Positions 17,992 through 27,081 of a DNA stretch of 64,000 nucleotides are shown one piece after another. The translations under genes were made by a program, and so were the position numbers. This DNA comes from Isoptericola halotolerans (GTDB lineage Bacteria; Actinomycetota; Actinomycetes; Actinomycetales; Cellulomonadaceae). The stretch spans positions 62,001 through 126,000 of the forward strand of contig NZ_PVTX01000005.1 in the NCBI RefSeq assembly GCF_003003075.1, written 5' to 3'. The notes under the pieces are model-generated. The model searched no databases, had not been told where the DNA came from, and saw only the letters and a program-made list of their open reading frames with translations. The first letter of the stretch is position 1; each line of letters begins with the position of its first letter.

Positions 17992-19011
17992 TCAGTACTG
18001 GCGGTCGGGCAGGGCCTCGGCCGCCGCCTCCTGGTCGAAGGCCAGGTCCTCGACCACGATGCGCTTCTCGACCTCTTCGCCCGCGACGACCTTCTGGGCG
18101 ATCTCCGCGAGGTCCGGGCCGAGCAGCGGGTTGCACTCGACGATGTAGTTGATCTTGCCGTCGGCGAGCGCCTGCATGCCGTCCTTGACCGCGTCGATCG
18201 TGATGATCTTGATGTCCTCGCCCGGGACCATCCCCGCGGCCTCGATCGCCTCGATCGCGCCCAGGCCCATGTCGTCGTTGTGGGCGAAGACCAGGTCGAT
18301 GTCGTCGTACTTCTGCAGGAAGCCCTCCATCACCTGCTTGCCCTCGGTGCGGGTGAAGTTGCCCGTCTGCGAGTCGATGACCTCGATGTCGCTGCCCTCG
18401 ATCGCGGCGGCGAAGCCCTCCTTGCGGTCGATCGCCGGCGCGGAGCCCGTCGTACCCTGCAGCTCGACCATCTTGTAGCCCTCGCCGTCGTACTGCTCGA
18501 CGGCCCACTCACCGGCCATCTCGCCCTCGAGGACGAAGTCGGAACCGATGAACGACTCGTAGAGGGTGTCGTCCTGGGAGTCGACGGCACGGTCGGTGAG
18601 GATCACGGGGATGTCCGCGGCCTGCGCCTCCTGGAGGACCGGGTCCCAGCCGCTCTCGACCACCGGGGAGAACGCGATGACGTCCACGCCCTGCGCGATG
18701 TAGGACCGGATCGCCTGGATCTGGTTCTCCTGCTTCTGCTGTGCGTCGGAGAAGCTGAGGTCGAACCCGTTCTCCGCCGTCAGGGTGTCTTGGATGGACT
18801 TGGTGTTCGCCGCGCGCCAGCCGGACTCCGCGCCGACCTGCGAGAAGCCGATCGAGATGACGTCGTCGCCCTCGGCCATCTCCTCCTCGCCGCTCGCGGT
18901 CTCCTCGCTCGAGCCGGACGGGGCCTGCTCGCTGCTGCAGGCGGCCAGGGTCAGCATCGCCGCCGCCGACACGGCCGCCACCGTGCCGCGCATCCACATC
19001 TTCCGTGTCAT
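17992..19011 (-). CDS. ytfQ: sugar ABC transporter substrate-binding lipoprotein, YtfQ type
   Basis: A 339-residue periplasmic-binding-protein-like lipoprotein. The N-terminus has a basic segment, a hydrophobic core and the lipobox LTLAAC, followed by a Ser/Glu-rich linker. The mature part closely follows YtfQ family landmarks: IGFSQVGAESGWRAANT, a QQKQENQIQAIRSY stretch, SPVVESGWDPVL, VELQGTTGSAPAIDRKEGF and FAHNDDMGLGAIEAI. YtfQ of E. coli binds furanose sugars, mainly galactofuranose. The arabinanase/araBDA setting suggests arabinofuranose or a related pentose. Two LacI-type operators precede the gene, so it starts its own transcription unit inside the cluster. Confidence 0.88.
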   Translation of the reverse strand: MTRKMWMRGTVAAVSAAAMLTLAACSSEQAPSGSSEETASGEEEMAEGDDVISIGFSQVGAESGWRAANTKSIQDTLTAENGFDLSFSDAQQKQENQIQAIRSYIAQGVDVIAFSPVVESGWDPVLQEAQAADIPVILTDRAVDSQDDTLYESFIGSDFVLEGEMAGEWAVEQYDGEGYKMVELQGTTGSAPAIDRKEGFAAAIEGSDIEVIDSQTGNFTRTEGKQVMEGFLQKYDDIDLVFAHNDDMGLGAIEAIEAAGMVPGEDIKIITIDAVKDGMQALADGKINYIVECNPLLGPDLAEIAQKVVAGEEVEKRIVVEDLAFDQEAAAEALPDRQY

Positions 19012-19081
19012 GTGTGTTCTCCTCCTCGAGACGCCAGGCCACCGGTGCTCCCGGTCCGCGGGTCAGCTCCGACCCTTGGCT

Positions 19082-19118
19082 TGTGACCGCTAACATAGCG
19101 CAGATGTGACCGGTCACA
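19082..19118. promoter_or_regulatory. two adjacent LacI-type operators upstream of the binding-protein gene
   Basis: Site A (19082-19096, TGTGACCGCTAACAT) is the reverse orientation of the arabinose-island consensus. Site B (19105-19118, TGTGACCGGTCACA) is a perfect palindrome made of the TGTGACC half-site. Centres are about 22-23 bp apart, two helical turns, which favours cooperative binding on one DNA face. Confidence 0.75.
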
Positions 19119-19165
19119 AAGAGGCCTGAGCGCACAACACATCACGATCCCGTAACAGCGACAGG

Positions 19166-20737
19166 TCAGTCCGCGTCGCCGGCGGCCGGCCCGTCCAGCT
19201 CGGCCGCGATCATCTCGACGATGGTGTCGACGGTGACACCGGGCCCGTTGCTCAGCTCGCCGATCTTCTCCCTGTCCTTGAGCACCACGATGCGGTCGCT
19301 CAGCCGGACCACCTCGTCGAGCTGGGAGGAGATGAAGACGACGGCGACCCCCTCGCCGGCCAGCTTGGCGACACGGCGCTGGATGTCCAGCTTGGCGGCG
19401 ATGTCGATGCCGCGGGTCGGCTCGTCGAGGATCAGGACGTGCGGCCGCGTGGCCAGCAGGCGAGCCAGCATGACCTTCTGCTGCGTCCCGCCCGACAGCT
19501 CGCCGGCCGGTCGGTCCAGGTCCTCGTGCGACAGGCGCAGGGCGTCGAGGTACGTGTCCACCACCGCCTCCTGCTCGGCGCGGGACAGGGGCCGGGTCCA
19601 GCCCCGGAGCGCCTGCAGCGCCAGGACGATGTTCTCGCGCACCGTCAGCCCGGCGACGATGCCCTCGTTGCGGAGGTTCTCGCTCGACACCGCGATCCGG
19701 TGCCGCAGCGCGGCCGCCGGGCCGCGCAGCTGCACGCGGGAGCCGTCGAGCCAGAGCTCGCCCCGGTCGGCGCGCTCCACCCCGCTCATCAGGCGGGCCA
19801 GCTCGGTGCGTCCCGAGCCGCGCAGACCGGCGAACCCGACGACCTCCCCCCGGACGAGGTCGACGTCGGTGGGCTCGAGCGTCCCGTGGCGTCCGATCGA
19901 CGTCGCCCGCAACGCCACCTGGCTCGAGCCCGCGTAGTGGTGCGACAACCGCTGGGAGTGCAGCGCCTGCAGCGCGTCGATGTCCTCGCCGATCATCTTC
20001 GAGATCAGCTCGGCCCGCTCGACCTCCGCCGTGCAGTACTCGGCCACGACCCGGCCGTCCCGCAGGACCGTCATCCGGTTGCTCACCTCGAAGACCTGCT
20101 CGAGGAAGTGCGAGACGAACAGGATCGCCACTCCCTGGTCGCGCAGGCGGCGGACCACGCCGAGCAGCTGGGCGGCCTCCGCCTCGTCGAGGCTCGACGT
20201 GGGCTCGTCGAGCACGAGGACCCGCGGCTCCAGGACGATCGCCCGTGCGACAGCCACGAGCTGCTTGGTCGCCGGCGACAACGCCTCCAGGGGAGTCCGC
20301 AGGTCGACGTCCTCGATGCCCAGCGTGGCCAGCGCGGCCGCGGCGCGCTCCCGGCACCTCGCCCACCTGATGCCGAAGCGCCCACGCACCTCGTGACCGA
20401 TCATGATGTTCTCCGCCACGGACAGGTGCGGGCTCAGGTGCGACTCCTGGAAGACGGTCGCGATGCCCTCCGCCCGGCTGCGCGCGACGCCCGTGGGCGT
20501 CAGGGGCACGCCGTCGACGAGGATCCGACCGGCCACGATCGGCACCGTCCCCGTCAGCGCACCGATGAGGGTGGACTTCCCGGCGCCGTTCTCCCCCATG
20601 AGCGCGTGCACCTCGCCCGGCCGCAGGACCAGGTCTGCCGAGTCGAGCACCCGGACACCCGCGTACTCCACCGTGATCCCGTGCATCTCGACCACCGGCG
20701 CCGCCGGCTGCTCCATCGGTGCCGTCCGCGCCGCCAT
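19166..20737 (-). CDS. second two-NBD sugar ABC ATPase (no adjacent permease of its own)
   Basis: A 523-residue CUT2-type ATPase. Walker [10 protein letters not shown], Walker B LVLDEPTSSLDEAEAA and VSHFLEQVFEVS in NBD1; a family-typical NBD2 with LSGGTQQ and [13 protein letters not shown]. It is clearly paralogous to the YtfR-like ATPase 1.3 kb downstream; many blocks are nearly identical (GVAILFVSHF.EQV, RMTVLR.GR). ATG 20737 overlaps the stop of the LacI gene as TGATG. No extra permease pair exists in the island, so it may drive the same YtfT/YjfF channel under other conditions, or serve a channel encoded elsewhere. Both domains look intact, so it is not a pseudogene. Confidence 0.82.
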   Translation of the reverse strand: MAARTAPMEQPAAPVVEMHGITVEYAGVRVLDSADLVLRPGEVHALMGENGAGKSTLIGALTGTVPIVAGRILVDGVPLTPTGVARSRAEGIATVFQESHLSPHLSVAENIMIGHEVRGRFGIRWARCRERAAAALATLGIEDVDLRTPLEALSPATKQLVAVARAIVLEPRVLVLDEPTSSLDEAEAAQLLGVVRRLRDQGVAILFVSHFLEQVFEVSNRMTVLRDGRVVAEYCTAEVERAELISKMIGEDIDALQALHSQRLSHHYAGSSQVALRATSIGRHGTLEPTDVDLVRGEVVGFAGLRGSGRTELARLMSGVERADRGELWLDGSRVQLRGPAAALRHRIAVSSENLRNEGIVAGLTVRENIVLALQALRGWTRPLSRAEQEAVVDTYLDALRLSHEDLDRPAGELSGGTQQKVMLARLLATRPHVLILDEPTRGIDIAAKLDIQRRVAKLAGEGVAVVFISSQLDEVVRLSDRIVVLKDREKIGELSNGPGVTVDTIVEMIAAELDGPAAGDAD

Positions 20738-21756
20738 CAGTCGCCCTTCCGCGGCGGCGCGCTCGACGCGCGCTCGACGATCTCGGCCGGGATGCGGGTC
20801 AGCTCCGGGATCTCACGCTCCTCGATGGCGGCCCGCAGGACGTCGACCACCGAGACACCGAGCGCGTCGAAGTTCTGTCGCACGGTCGTCAGCGGAGGGA
20901 TGACGTGTCGCGCCAGCGGGATGTCGTCGAACCCGACGACACTGACGTCGTCGGGCACCGAGAACCCCCGCTCGTGCAGGCCGTGGACGAGCCCCACGGC
21001 CATGTCGTCGTTCGCGACGAAGACCGCCGTGTACTCGGGGAGCTCGCGGATCCCGCGCGCGAAGTCGTAGGCGAAGTCGGCCGTCCAGTCGCCGACGACG
21101 ATCGGGCGCTCGCGCAGGCCCCACGACTTCGCCCGGGCCCGGAAGGCCCGTTCGCGCGTCCTGGCGTCGAGCCAGTCGAGCGGACCGGCCAGGTGCAGGA
21201 TGTCGCGGTGCCCCAGCGAGACCAGGTGGTCGACGGCGAGCGCCGTCCCGGCCTGCTGGTCCACCGTCACCGTGAGGAACGTCGGGTCCTTGTCGGGCTT
21301 GACGACGAGCACGGGGACACCGACGGCGATGCGCCGCAGCGCCGCGATCGACGACGACCGCGGCGCGACGACGCACAGCGCCTCGATGCCCAGCGCGATG
21401 AGGTGGTCGACGGCCTCCTGCGGGCTGATCTCCTCACCGGCGCGCAGGAGGACCGAGCTGACCTCGTAGCCCGAGGCACGGGCGGCGGACTCGACGGCGT
21501 ACAGCGTGCTGGTCGGGCCGAACGTCATCGCGCTCTCCACCAGGACGCCGATGCGGCGGCTGCGCTGGGTGGCGAGGGCTCGCGCCGTCATGCTGGGGCG
21601 GTAGCCGAGCTCCTCGATGGCCTCCTCGACGCGACGCCGGGTGGCCTCCCGGATGTTGGGGTGGTCGTTGAGCACCCGCGACACGGTCATGTGGGACACG
21701 CCGGCGAGCTGCGCGACCTGCCGGATGTTCGGCTTGTCGACACCGGGACTCGCCAT
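20737..21756 (-). CDS. LacI-family transcriptional regulator
   Basis: A 339-residue regulator starting at ATG 21756 with GGAGG 6 nt upstream; the frame runs further upstream through a hairpin and is not coding there. The N-terminal LacI HTH reads IRQVAQLAGVSHMTVSRVLN, followed by the hinge region and a periplasmic-binding-protein-like effector domain. It is co-transcribed and translationally coupled to the second ATPase. It is the better candidate for controlling the transporter and possibly the whole island through the TGTTAGCG.T(A/C)ACA operators. The effector, probably arabinose or an arabino-oligosaccharide, is inferred. Confidence 0.85.
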   Translation of the reverse strand: MASPGVDKPNIRQVAQLAGVSHMTVSRVLNDHPNIREATRRRVEEAIEELGYRPSMTARALATQRSRRIGVLVESAMTFGPTSTLYAVESAARASGYEVSSVLLRAGEEISPQEAVDHLIALGIEALCVVAPRSSSIAALRRIAVGVPVLVVKPDKDPTFLTVTVDQQAGTALAVDHLVSLGHRDILHLAGPLDWLDARTRERAFRARAKSWGLRERPIVVGDWTADFAYDFARGIRELPEYTAVFVANDDMAVGLVHGLHERGFSVPDDVSVVGFDDIPLARHVIPPLTTVRQNFDALGVSVVDVLRAAIEEREIPELTRIPAEIVERASSAPPRKGD

Positions 21757-21850
21757 GAGGCCTCCATCGGATTCCGCCGGACGGCCGACGGGCGGCGCGG
21801 CGACCACAGGATACCGCCGGCAGCGAACGACCCCACGCCCACCCCCCGGT

Positions 21851-21908
21851 TGTGGGTGCACGACACGCCGCCGAACCCGAAGGTTCGGCGGCGTGTCGTG
21901 CACCCACA
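21851..21908 (-). terminator. 27-bp perfect hairpin after araA
   Basis: Arms 21851-21877 and 21882-21908 are perfectly complementary, with the tetraloop CGAA. The structure lies 54 nt past the araA stop and upstream of the LacI gene, so it should end the araBDA transcript and insulate the regulator gene. Confidence 0.75.
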
Positions 21909-21961
21909 GCGGAGGGCGGGGTGGGGTGGAGTGGGGTGGGGCGGGCGTCAGGGGTGGGTGG

Positions 21962-23473
21962 TCACAGCCCCCGGGCCATCCGGTAGTACACCTGGTTCCA
22001 GCGCACCTGGTCGGTGAAGCCGCGCCGGGTCGTCGACTCGTCGATCACCAGCAGCTCGGTGCCCGCGATCTGGGCGAAGACCTCGAAGGCCTCGATCCCG
22101 GCGGCGGTCGACATCACCGTGTGGTGCGCGCCGCCGGCGGTCAGCCAGGCCTCGGCCGACGTCGCGAAGTCCGGTCGCGGCCGCCACACGGCCCGGGCCA
22201 CGGGCAGGTTCGGCAGCTCCTCGGTGGGCGGCACGACGTCCACCACGTTCGCCGTGAGGCGGAACCGGTCGCGCATGTCGGCCAGCGAGACGACGACGGC
22301 GCCCTCGGTGGGGTCCGCGTCGAACACCATGCGCACCGGGTCCTCCTTGCCACCGATGCCGAGCGGGTGGATCTCCACCCGGGGCTTCGACGTCGTCAGG
22401 GAGGGGCAGATCTCCAGCATGTGCGCGCCGAGGATCAGCTCGTTGCCGGGCGTCAGGTCGTAGGTGTAGTCCTCCATGAGGGAGGCACCGCCCGGCAGGC
22501 CCTCGCCCATGACCTTGGCGGCGCGGACCAGCACTGCCGTCTTCCAGTCGCCCTCGGCGCCGAAGCCGTAGCCCTTGCTCATGAGCCGCTGCACCGCGAT
22601 GCCGGGGAGCTGGCGCAGGTCGCCGAGGTCCTCGAAGTTCGTGGTGAAGGCCTTCGCCCCGCGCTCGACGAGGAACGCCTCCATGGCGATCTCCTGGCGC
22701 GCGGCGTACCGCAGCGAGTCGTGGCGCTCCCCGCCCGCGCGCAGCTCCGGCGCCACGTCGTAGAGCTCCTCGTACTCCGCCACCAGCGCGTCGACGGCGT
22801 CGTCCGAGACCTCCGCGACGGCGGCGACGAGCTCGTTGACCCCCCAGGTGTTGACCGAGACGCCGAACTGCAGCTCGGCCTCGGTCTTGTCGCCCTCGGT
22901 GACGGCCACGTTGCGCATGTTGTCGCCGAACCGGACGAGGGTGAGCTCGTGCGTGGCGGCCCAGCCGGCGGCGCCCCGGACCCAGGTGCCGACCCGGCGC
23001 TGCACGGCCGGGTTCGAGACGTGGCCCACCACCGTGGTCCGCGCGACGCCGAGGCGGGACAGCATGTACCCGTACTCGCGGTCGCCGTGCGCGGCCTGGT
23101 TGAGGTTCATGAAGTCCATGTCGATCTCGGACCAGGGCAGCTCGACGTTCGCCTGTGTGTGCAGGTGCAGCAGCGGCTTGCGCAGGGCGTCGAGCCCGGC
23201 GATCCACATCTTCGCAGGGCTGAAGGTGTGCATCCAGGTGATGACGCCGAGCACGTTGTCGTCGCTGTTCGCGTCGAGCATCGCGCGGCGGATCGAGCCG
23301 GAGTCCTTGAGGACCGGCTTCCACACGATGTTCGCGGGGACCTCGCCGGCGGCGTGCAGGGCCTCGGCGACCTCGCGCGACTGCTGCGCGACCTGCTCCA
23401 GGGTCTCGGGTCCGTACAGGTCCTGGCTGCCGGTGAGGAACCAGACCTCGCGGTCGCCGTAGGGCTTGCTCAT
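21962..23473 (-). CDS. araA: L-arabinose isomerase
   Basis: A 503-residue cytoplasmic enzyme converting L-arabinose to L-ribulose, close to the usual ~500 residues. ATG 23473 has AAGGA about 7 nt upstream. Recognisable AraA segments include [15 protein letters not shown] at the N-terminus, [15 protein letters not shown]-like [35 protein letters not shown], and [20 protein letters not shown]. It is the last gene of an araB-araD-araA operon, 45 bp after araD, followed by a 27-bp hairpin. The product feeds the ribulokinase encoded upstream. Confidence 0.96.
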   Translation of the reverse strand: MSKPYGDREVWFLTGSQDLYGPETLEQVAQQSREVAEALHAAGEVPANIVWKPVLKDSGSIRRAMLDANSDDNVLGVITWMHTFSPAKMWIAGLDALRKPLLHLHTQANVELPWSEIDMDFMNLNQAAHGDREYGYMLSRLGVARTTVVGHVSNPAVQRRVGTWVRGAAGWAATHELTLVRFGDNMRNVAVTEGDKTEAELQFGVSVNTWGVNELVAAVAEVSDDAVDALVAEYEELYDVAPELRAGGERHDSLRYAARQEIAMEAFLVERGAKAFTTNFEDLGDLRQLPGIAVQRLMSKGYGFGAEGDWKTAVLVRAAKVMGEGLPGGASLMEDYTYDLTPGNELILGAHMLEICPSLTTSKPRVEIHPLGIGGKEDPVRMVFDADPTEGAVVVSLADMRDRFRLTANVVDVVPPTEELPNLPVARAVWRPRPDFATSAEAWLTAGGAHHTVMSTAAGIEAFEVFAQIAGTELLVIDESTTRRGFTDQVRWNQVYYRMARGL

Positions 23474-23518
23474 GTGCTTCCTTTCGAGAGGGACGTTCGG
23501 GGCCGACGCCGGCCGGGG

Positions 23519-24238
23519 TCAGCGCTGGCCGTACACGTTCTGGTAGCGGTCGTACAGCGAGTCGACGTGCTCCTGCGCGATGGGGAGCGGCTCGCCGAGC
23601 TGGCGCGAGACGTGCACCGCGCGGGCGACCTCCTCGCACAGGACGGCGGCCTTGACGGCCGCCTTGGCGTCGGAGCCGATGGTGAACGGGCCGTGGTTCT
23701 GCATGAGCACGGCCTTCGAGCGGGAGCCCTGCAGCGTCTCGACGATCCCGCGGCCGATCGAGTCGTCGCCGATGATCGCGAACGGGCCCACGGGGACCGG
23801 TCCGCCGAACTCGTCCGCCATCATCGTCAGCACGCAGGGGATCTCCTCCCCGCGGGCGGCCCACGCCGTGGCGTAGGTGGAGTGCGTGTGCACCACGCCG
23901 CCCACCTCGGGCATGTGCGCGTAGACGTAGGCGTGCGCGGCGGTGTCCGACGACGGCGCCCGGTCGCCCTCGACGAGGTTCCCGTCCAGGTCGCACACCA
24001 CCATGGCGTCCGCCGTGATGTCGTCGTAGGACAGCCCCGAGGGCTTGATGACGAGCAGGTCGCCGTCGGTGCCGGGCGCCTGGTCGTCGGCCACGCGCTC
24101 GGAGACGTTGCCCGCGGTCCACACCACGAGCTCCCAGCGGGGCAGCTCGGCATGGAGCGCCGCGACCTTCTCCTTGGCGGCGTCGACGGCGGCCCGCAGG
24201 TGGGCGGGTACCTCGGTGATGGGCCCGTTGATCGGCAT
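23519..24238 (-). CDS. araD: L-ribulose-5-phosphate 4-epimerase
   Basis: A 239-residue class-II aldolase/epimerase fold protein that converts L-ribulose 5-phosphate to D-xylulose 5-phosphate. ATG 24238 (MPINGPITEVPAHLR) is chosen because family similarity begins there; the frame stays open upstream inside araB without an SD. Metal-binding and substrate motifs are present: WTAGNVSERV, VIKPSGLSYDDI, GGVVHTHSTYATAWA with the zinc histidines, and LMQNHGPFTIG. It lies 34 bp after araB and 45 bp before araA, so the three genes should be one transcript. Confidence 0.95.
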   Translation of the reverse strand: MPINGPITEVPAHLRAAVDAAKEKVAALHAELPRWELVVWTAGNVSERVADDQAPGTDGDLLVIKPSGLSYDDITADAMVVCDLDGNLVEGDRAPSSDTAAHAYVYAHMPEVGGVVHTHSTYATAWAARGEEIPCVLTMMADEFGGPVPVGPFAIIGDDSIGRGIVETLQGSRSKAVLMQNHGPFTIGSDAKAAVKAAVLCEEVARAVHVSRQLGEPLPIAQEHVDSLYDRYQNVYGQR

Positions 24239-24272
24239 CGGGGTGGTTCTCCGTTCCTCGGTCGGGACGGCG

Positions 24273-25889
24273 CTACAGCGCCGCGGTGGCGGCCCGCTCG
24301 ACCGCGAGGCCGGCGGTGTACCGCTCCAGGTAGGTGGCGAAGCCGGCCACGTCGTCGGCGTCGGGCTCGGCGACCTCGAGGACGGCGTCGGCGAACACGC
24401 GCTCGTCGAGGTAGTCGGCGAGGGACTCCGCGTCGGCACCGGCTGCGGTGGCCGCGGCGGCGTGCGCGGCCAGCACGGCGATGCCCCAGGCGCCGCCCTC
24501 CCCCGCGGTCTGCCCGACGGAGACGGGCGCGCCCACCGCGGCGGCGAGGAGCCGCTGGGCCACGCCGGCGGTCCGGAACACCCCGCCGTGCGCGAACAAC
24601 GAGTCGATGGCGACACCCTCGCCGTGGAGCACGCGCATGCCGAGGGCCAGCGTGCCGAAGGCGCCGTAGATCTGCGCGCGCATGAAGTTGGCCAGCGTGA
24701 GCCGGCTGCCGGGCGTGCGCACGACGAGGGGCCGGCCCTCGTCGAGACCGGTGATGGGCTCGCCGGCGAGGTAGTTGTAGGCGAGCAGGCCACCGCCGTC
24801 GGGCTCTCCCTCGAGGGCCGCGCGGAAGAGCGCGCCGAACACCTCGTCCGCGCCGCCGTCGTGCCCCAGCGCGGTGGCGAGCTCGCCGAACATCCCGGCC
24901 CATGCGTCGAGCTCGCTCGCGCCGTTGTTGCAGTGCACCATCGCGACGAGGTCGCCGGCCGGGGTGGTGACCAGGTCGAGCTCGTGGTGGACGCTGGTGA
25001 GCGGCTGCTCGAGGACGACCATGGCGAAGACGGAGGTGCCCGCGCTGATGTTGCCGGTGCGGGGCGCCACCGCGTGGGTGGCGACCATGCCGGTGCCCGC
25101 GTCGCCCTCGGGCGGGCAGAGCAGGACCCCGGGCTCGAGGGTGCCGGTCGGGTCGAGCAGCGCGGCGCCGGCGGGGGTGAGCCGCCCGGCCTCCGTGCCG
25201 GCCGTCAGCACCTCGGGCAGGAGGCCCTCGACCTGCAGGCCGGGCCGCTCGGCGGCGACCAGGTGGCGGAACTGGCCCAGCATCCGCTGGTCGTAGTCGC
25301 GCGTCGCGGGGTCGATCGGGAACATGCCCGAGGCGTCGCCGACCCCCAGCACGTGGCGGCCGGTGAGGGCCCGGTGCACGTAGCCGGCCAGCGTGGTGAA
25401 CGAGGCGATCTGCGGCACGTGCGGCTCGTCGTCGAGGATCGCCTGGTAGAGGTGCGCGATCGACCAGCGCAGCGGGATGTTGTACCCGAACAGCTCGGAG
25501 AGCTCGGCGGCGGCGGGCCCGGTGCTCGTGTTGCGCCACGTGCGGAACGGCACGAGCAGCTCACCGGCGGCGTCGAACGGCAGATAGCCGTGCATCATCG
25601 CGGAGACGCCCAACCCCGCGTACGTGGTGGGCCGGACACCGTAGCGCTCCTCGACGTCGGCCACGAGCGCCGCGTAGGCGCCCTGGATCCCGGCGTGCAC
25701 CGCCTCGAGGGAGTACGTCCACACCCCGTCGACGAGCTCGTTCTCCCAGGCGTGGGACCCACCGGCGATCGGCGTGTGGTCCGGGCCGACGAGACAGGCC
25801 TTGATGTTGGTCGAGCCGAGCTCGATGCCGAGCGTCGTCCGCCCGGCCGTGATGGCGTCCCGCACGGTCGCCTGGTCCTGCAGCGTCAT
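24273..25889 (-). CDS. araB: ribulokinase (FGGY family)
   Basis: A 538-residue FGGY carbohydrate kinase. The N-terminal ATPase fold begins TTLGIELGSTNIKACLVG, and the C-terminal FGGY domain includes the nucleotide-binding GGVFRTAGVAQRLLAAA. It should phosphorylate L-ribulose for AraD. ATG 25889 is preferred over the in-frame GTG at 25901 because AAGGAG directly abuts that GTG and is correctly spaced only for the ATG. It is more xylulokinase-like than the E. coli AraB type, so assignment to ribulose rests partly on the araD-araA context. A perfect copy of the island operator lies 34-49 nt upstream. Confidence 0.88.
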   Translation of the reverse strand: MTLQDQATVRDAITAGRTTLGIELGSTNIKACLVGPDHTPIAGGSHAWENELVDGVWTYSLEAVHAGIQGAYAALVADVEERYGVRPTTYAGLGVSAMMHGYLPFDAAGELLVPFRTWRNTSTGPAAAELSELFGYNIPLRWSIAHLYQAILDDEPHVPQIASFTTLAGYVHRALTGRHVLGVGDASGMFPIDPATRDYDQRMLGQFRHLVAAERPGLQVEGLLPEVLTAGTEAGRLTPAGAALLDPTGTLEPGVLLCPPEGDAGTGMVATHAVAPRTGNISAGTSVFAMVVLEQPLTSVHHELDLVTTPAGDLVAMVHCNNGASELDAWAGMFGELATALGHDGGADEVFGALFRAALEGEPDGGGLLAYNYLAGEPITGLDEGRPLVVRTPGSRLTLANFMRAQIYGAFGTLALGMRVLHGEGVAIDSLFAHGGVFRTAGVAQRLLAAAVGAPVSVGQTAGEGGAWGIAVLAAHAAAATAAGADAESLADYLDERVFADAVLEVAEPDADDVAGFATYLERYTAGLAVERAATAAL

Positions 25890-25922
25890 CGCCGTGTTCA
25901 CTCCTTGAATCGGGTCGTGATG

Positions 25923-25938
25923 ATGTTAGCGCTCACAT
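25923..25938. promoter_or_regulatory. LacI-type operator ATGTTAGCGCTCACAT upstream of araB
   Basis: Identical over 16 bp to the site upstream of the GH43-GH51 gene at 14171. It lies between the second LacI gene and araB, close enough to the start to overlap the promoter or transcription start. Confidence 0.85.
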
Positions 25939-26007
25939 GGTGTCGGTTCCAACCCGGCCCCGACGGCGCTGGTCGCGGCACCGGACGCCGTCCCGCCGGG
26001 CACGCCG

Positions 26008-27081
26008 TCAGCGCGGCGGCGCCGTCGACGAGCGCACGACCAGGCGCGGCTCGATCCGCTCCACCGCCACGGTCTCGCCCGCCAGCGACGCGAGCACCAT
26101 CGCGACGCACTGCGCGCCGAGCGCCGCGAAGGGCTGCCGGACCGTCGTCAGCGGCGGTACGAAGTAGGCCGCGCCCGCCACGTCGTCGAACCCGACCACC
26201 GAGACGTCGTCGGGCACCCGCAGGCCGCGCTCCCACAGCGCCCGCAGGATCCCCAGCGCGAGCTGGTCGTTCCCGGCGAGCACCGCCGTCGGCCCCTCCC
26301 CCGCCACCACGGCCTCCGCCAGGTCCTGCCCCGCGTGGTAGCCGTCCTCGGCCGACCAGCTGCAGGTCCGCGGCCGGGTCGGCTCGATGCCGTGCGCCGC
26401 CAGCGCCTCCCGCCAGCCCGCGGCGCGCTCGCGCGCGTCGAACCAGTCCTGCGGCCCCGCGACGTGCACCACGTCGGCGTGGCCCAGGCCGAGCAGGTGC
26501 TCGGTCGCCGCCCGTGCCCCCGCCCGCTGGTCCACGGCGACGGACATCGTGGCCGACGCCGGCTCCGCGGCCGCGCTGCCCGCCCTGGTCTCCGCCGTGG
26601 CCTCTCCCAGAGCCGCCACGACCACCACCGGGACCGGTGCGCGGAACGACTCGACCGCCGCGGCCACGTCGTCGTGCGGGGCGATGACGACGATGCCGTC
26701 CACGCCCTGTGCCATGAAGTGCTCGAGCGCCTCGTGCATCGACCTCGTGTCGTAGGTGCGCAGCGTCGCGACGGACACGAAGTAGCCCTTGTCGCGGGCT
26801 GCCTCCTCCACCGCGATGAGGGTGCTCGTCGGGCCGAAGAGCGCCGACCCCGTGGTCACCACGCCCAACGTGCCCGAACGGGACGTCGCCAGGGCCCGTG
26901 CCGCGCTGTTGCGCCGGTAGCCGAGCTCCTGGATCGCGGCCTGCACCCGTTCGCGGGTCTCCCCGCGGACGCTCGCGTGCTCGTTGAGCACGCGTGAGAC
27001 GGTCTGGTGCGAGACCCCGGCGACGGCCGCGACGTCGGCCATCGACGGCCGCCGGACCCGGTCGGTCCCGTGGCCGCTCAC
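26008..27081 (-). CDS. LacI-family transcriptional regulator
   Basis: A 357-residue regulator with the HTH MADVAAVAGVSHQTVSRVLN, a hinge segment RALATSRSGTLGVV and a sugar-binding effector domain. The start chosen is GTG 27081, which overlaps the stop of the upstream acetyltransferase gene as GTGA; the next candidate is the ATG 39 nt later. Its HTH differs from the other LacI protein of the island at the SHQT versus SHMT position, a site that contacts the operator, so the two may read slightly different half-sites. It lies directly upstream of the araBDA operon on the same strand. Confidence 0.85.
   Translation of the reverse strand: MSGHGTDRVRRPSMADVAAVAGVSHQTVSRVLNEHASVRGETRERVQAAIQELGYRRNSAARALATSRSGTLGVVTTGSALFGPTSTLIAVEEAARDKGYFVSVATLRTYDTRSMHEALEHFMAQGVDGIVVIAPHDDVAAAVESFRAPVPVVVVAALGEATAETRAGSAAAEPASATMSVAVDQRAGARAATEHLLGLGHADVVHVAGPQDWFDARERAAGWREALAAHGIEPTRPRTCSWSAEDGYHAGQDLAEAVVAGEGPTAVLAGNDQLALGILRALWERGLRVPDDVSVVGFDDVAGAAYFVPPLTTVRQPFAALGAQCVAMVLASLAGETVAVERIEPRLVVRSSTAPPR

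Noticed and set aside
19166-20737. Second sugar ATPase as a pseudogene
   Set aside because: Frame is uninterrupted, both domains carry their expected motifs, and it is translationally coupled to an intact regulator gene.
21757-21903. Upstream extension of the first LacI gene to an earlier in-frame start
   Set aside because: The extension would translate through a 27-bp hairpin; ATG 21756 has a proper SD and matches the family N-terminus.
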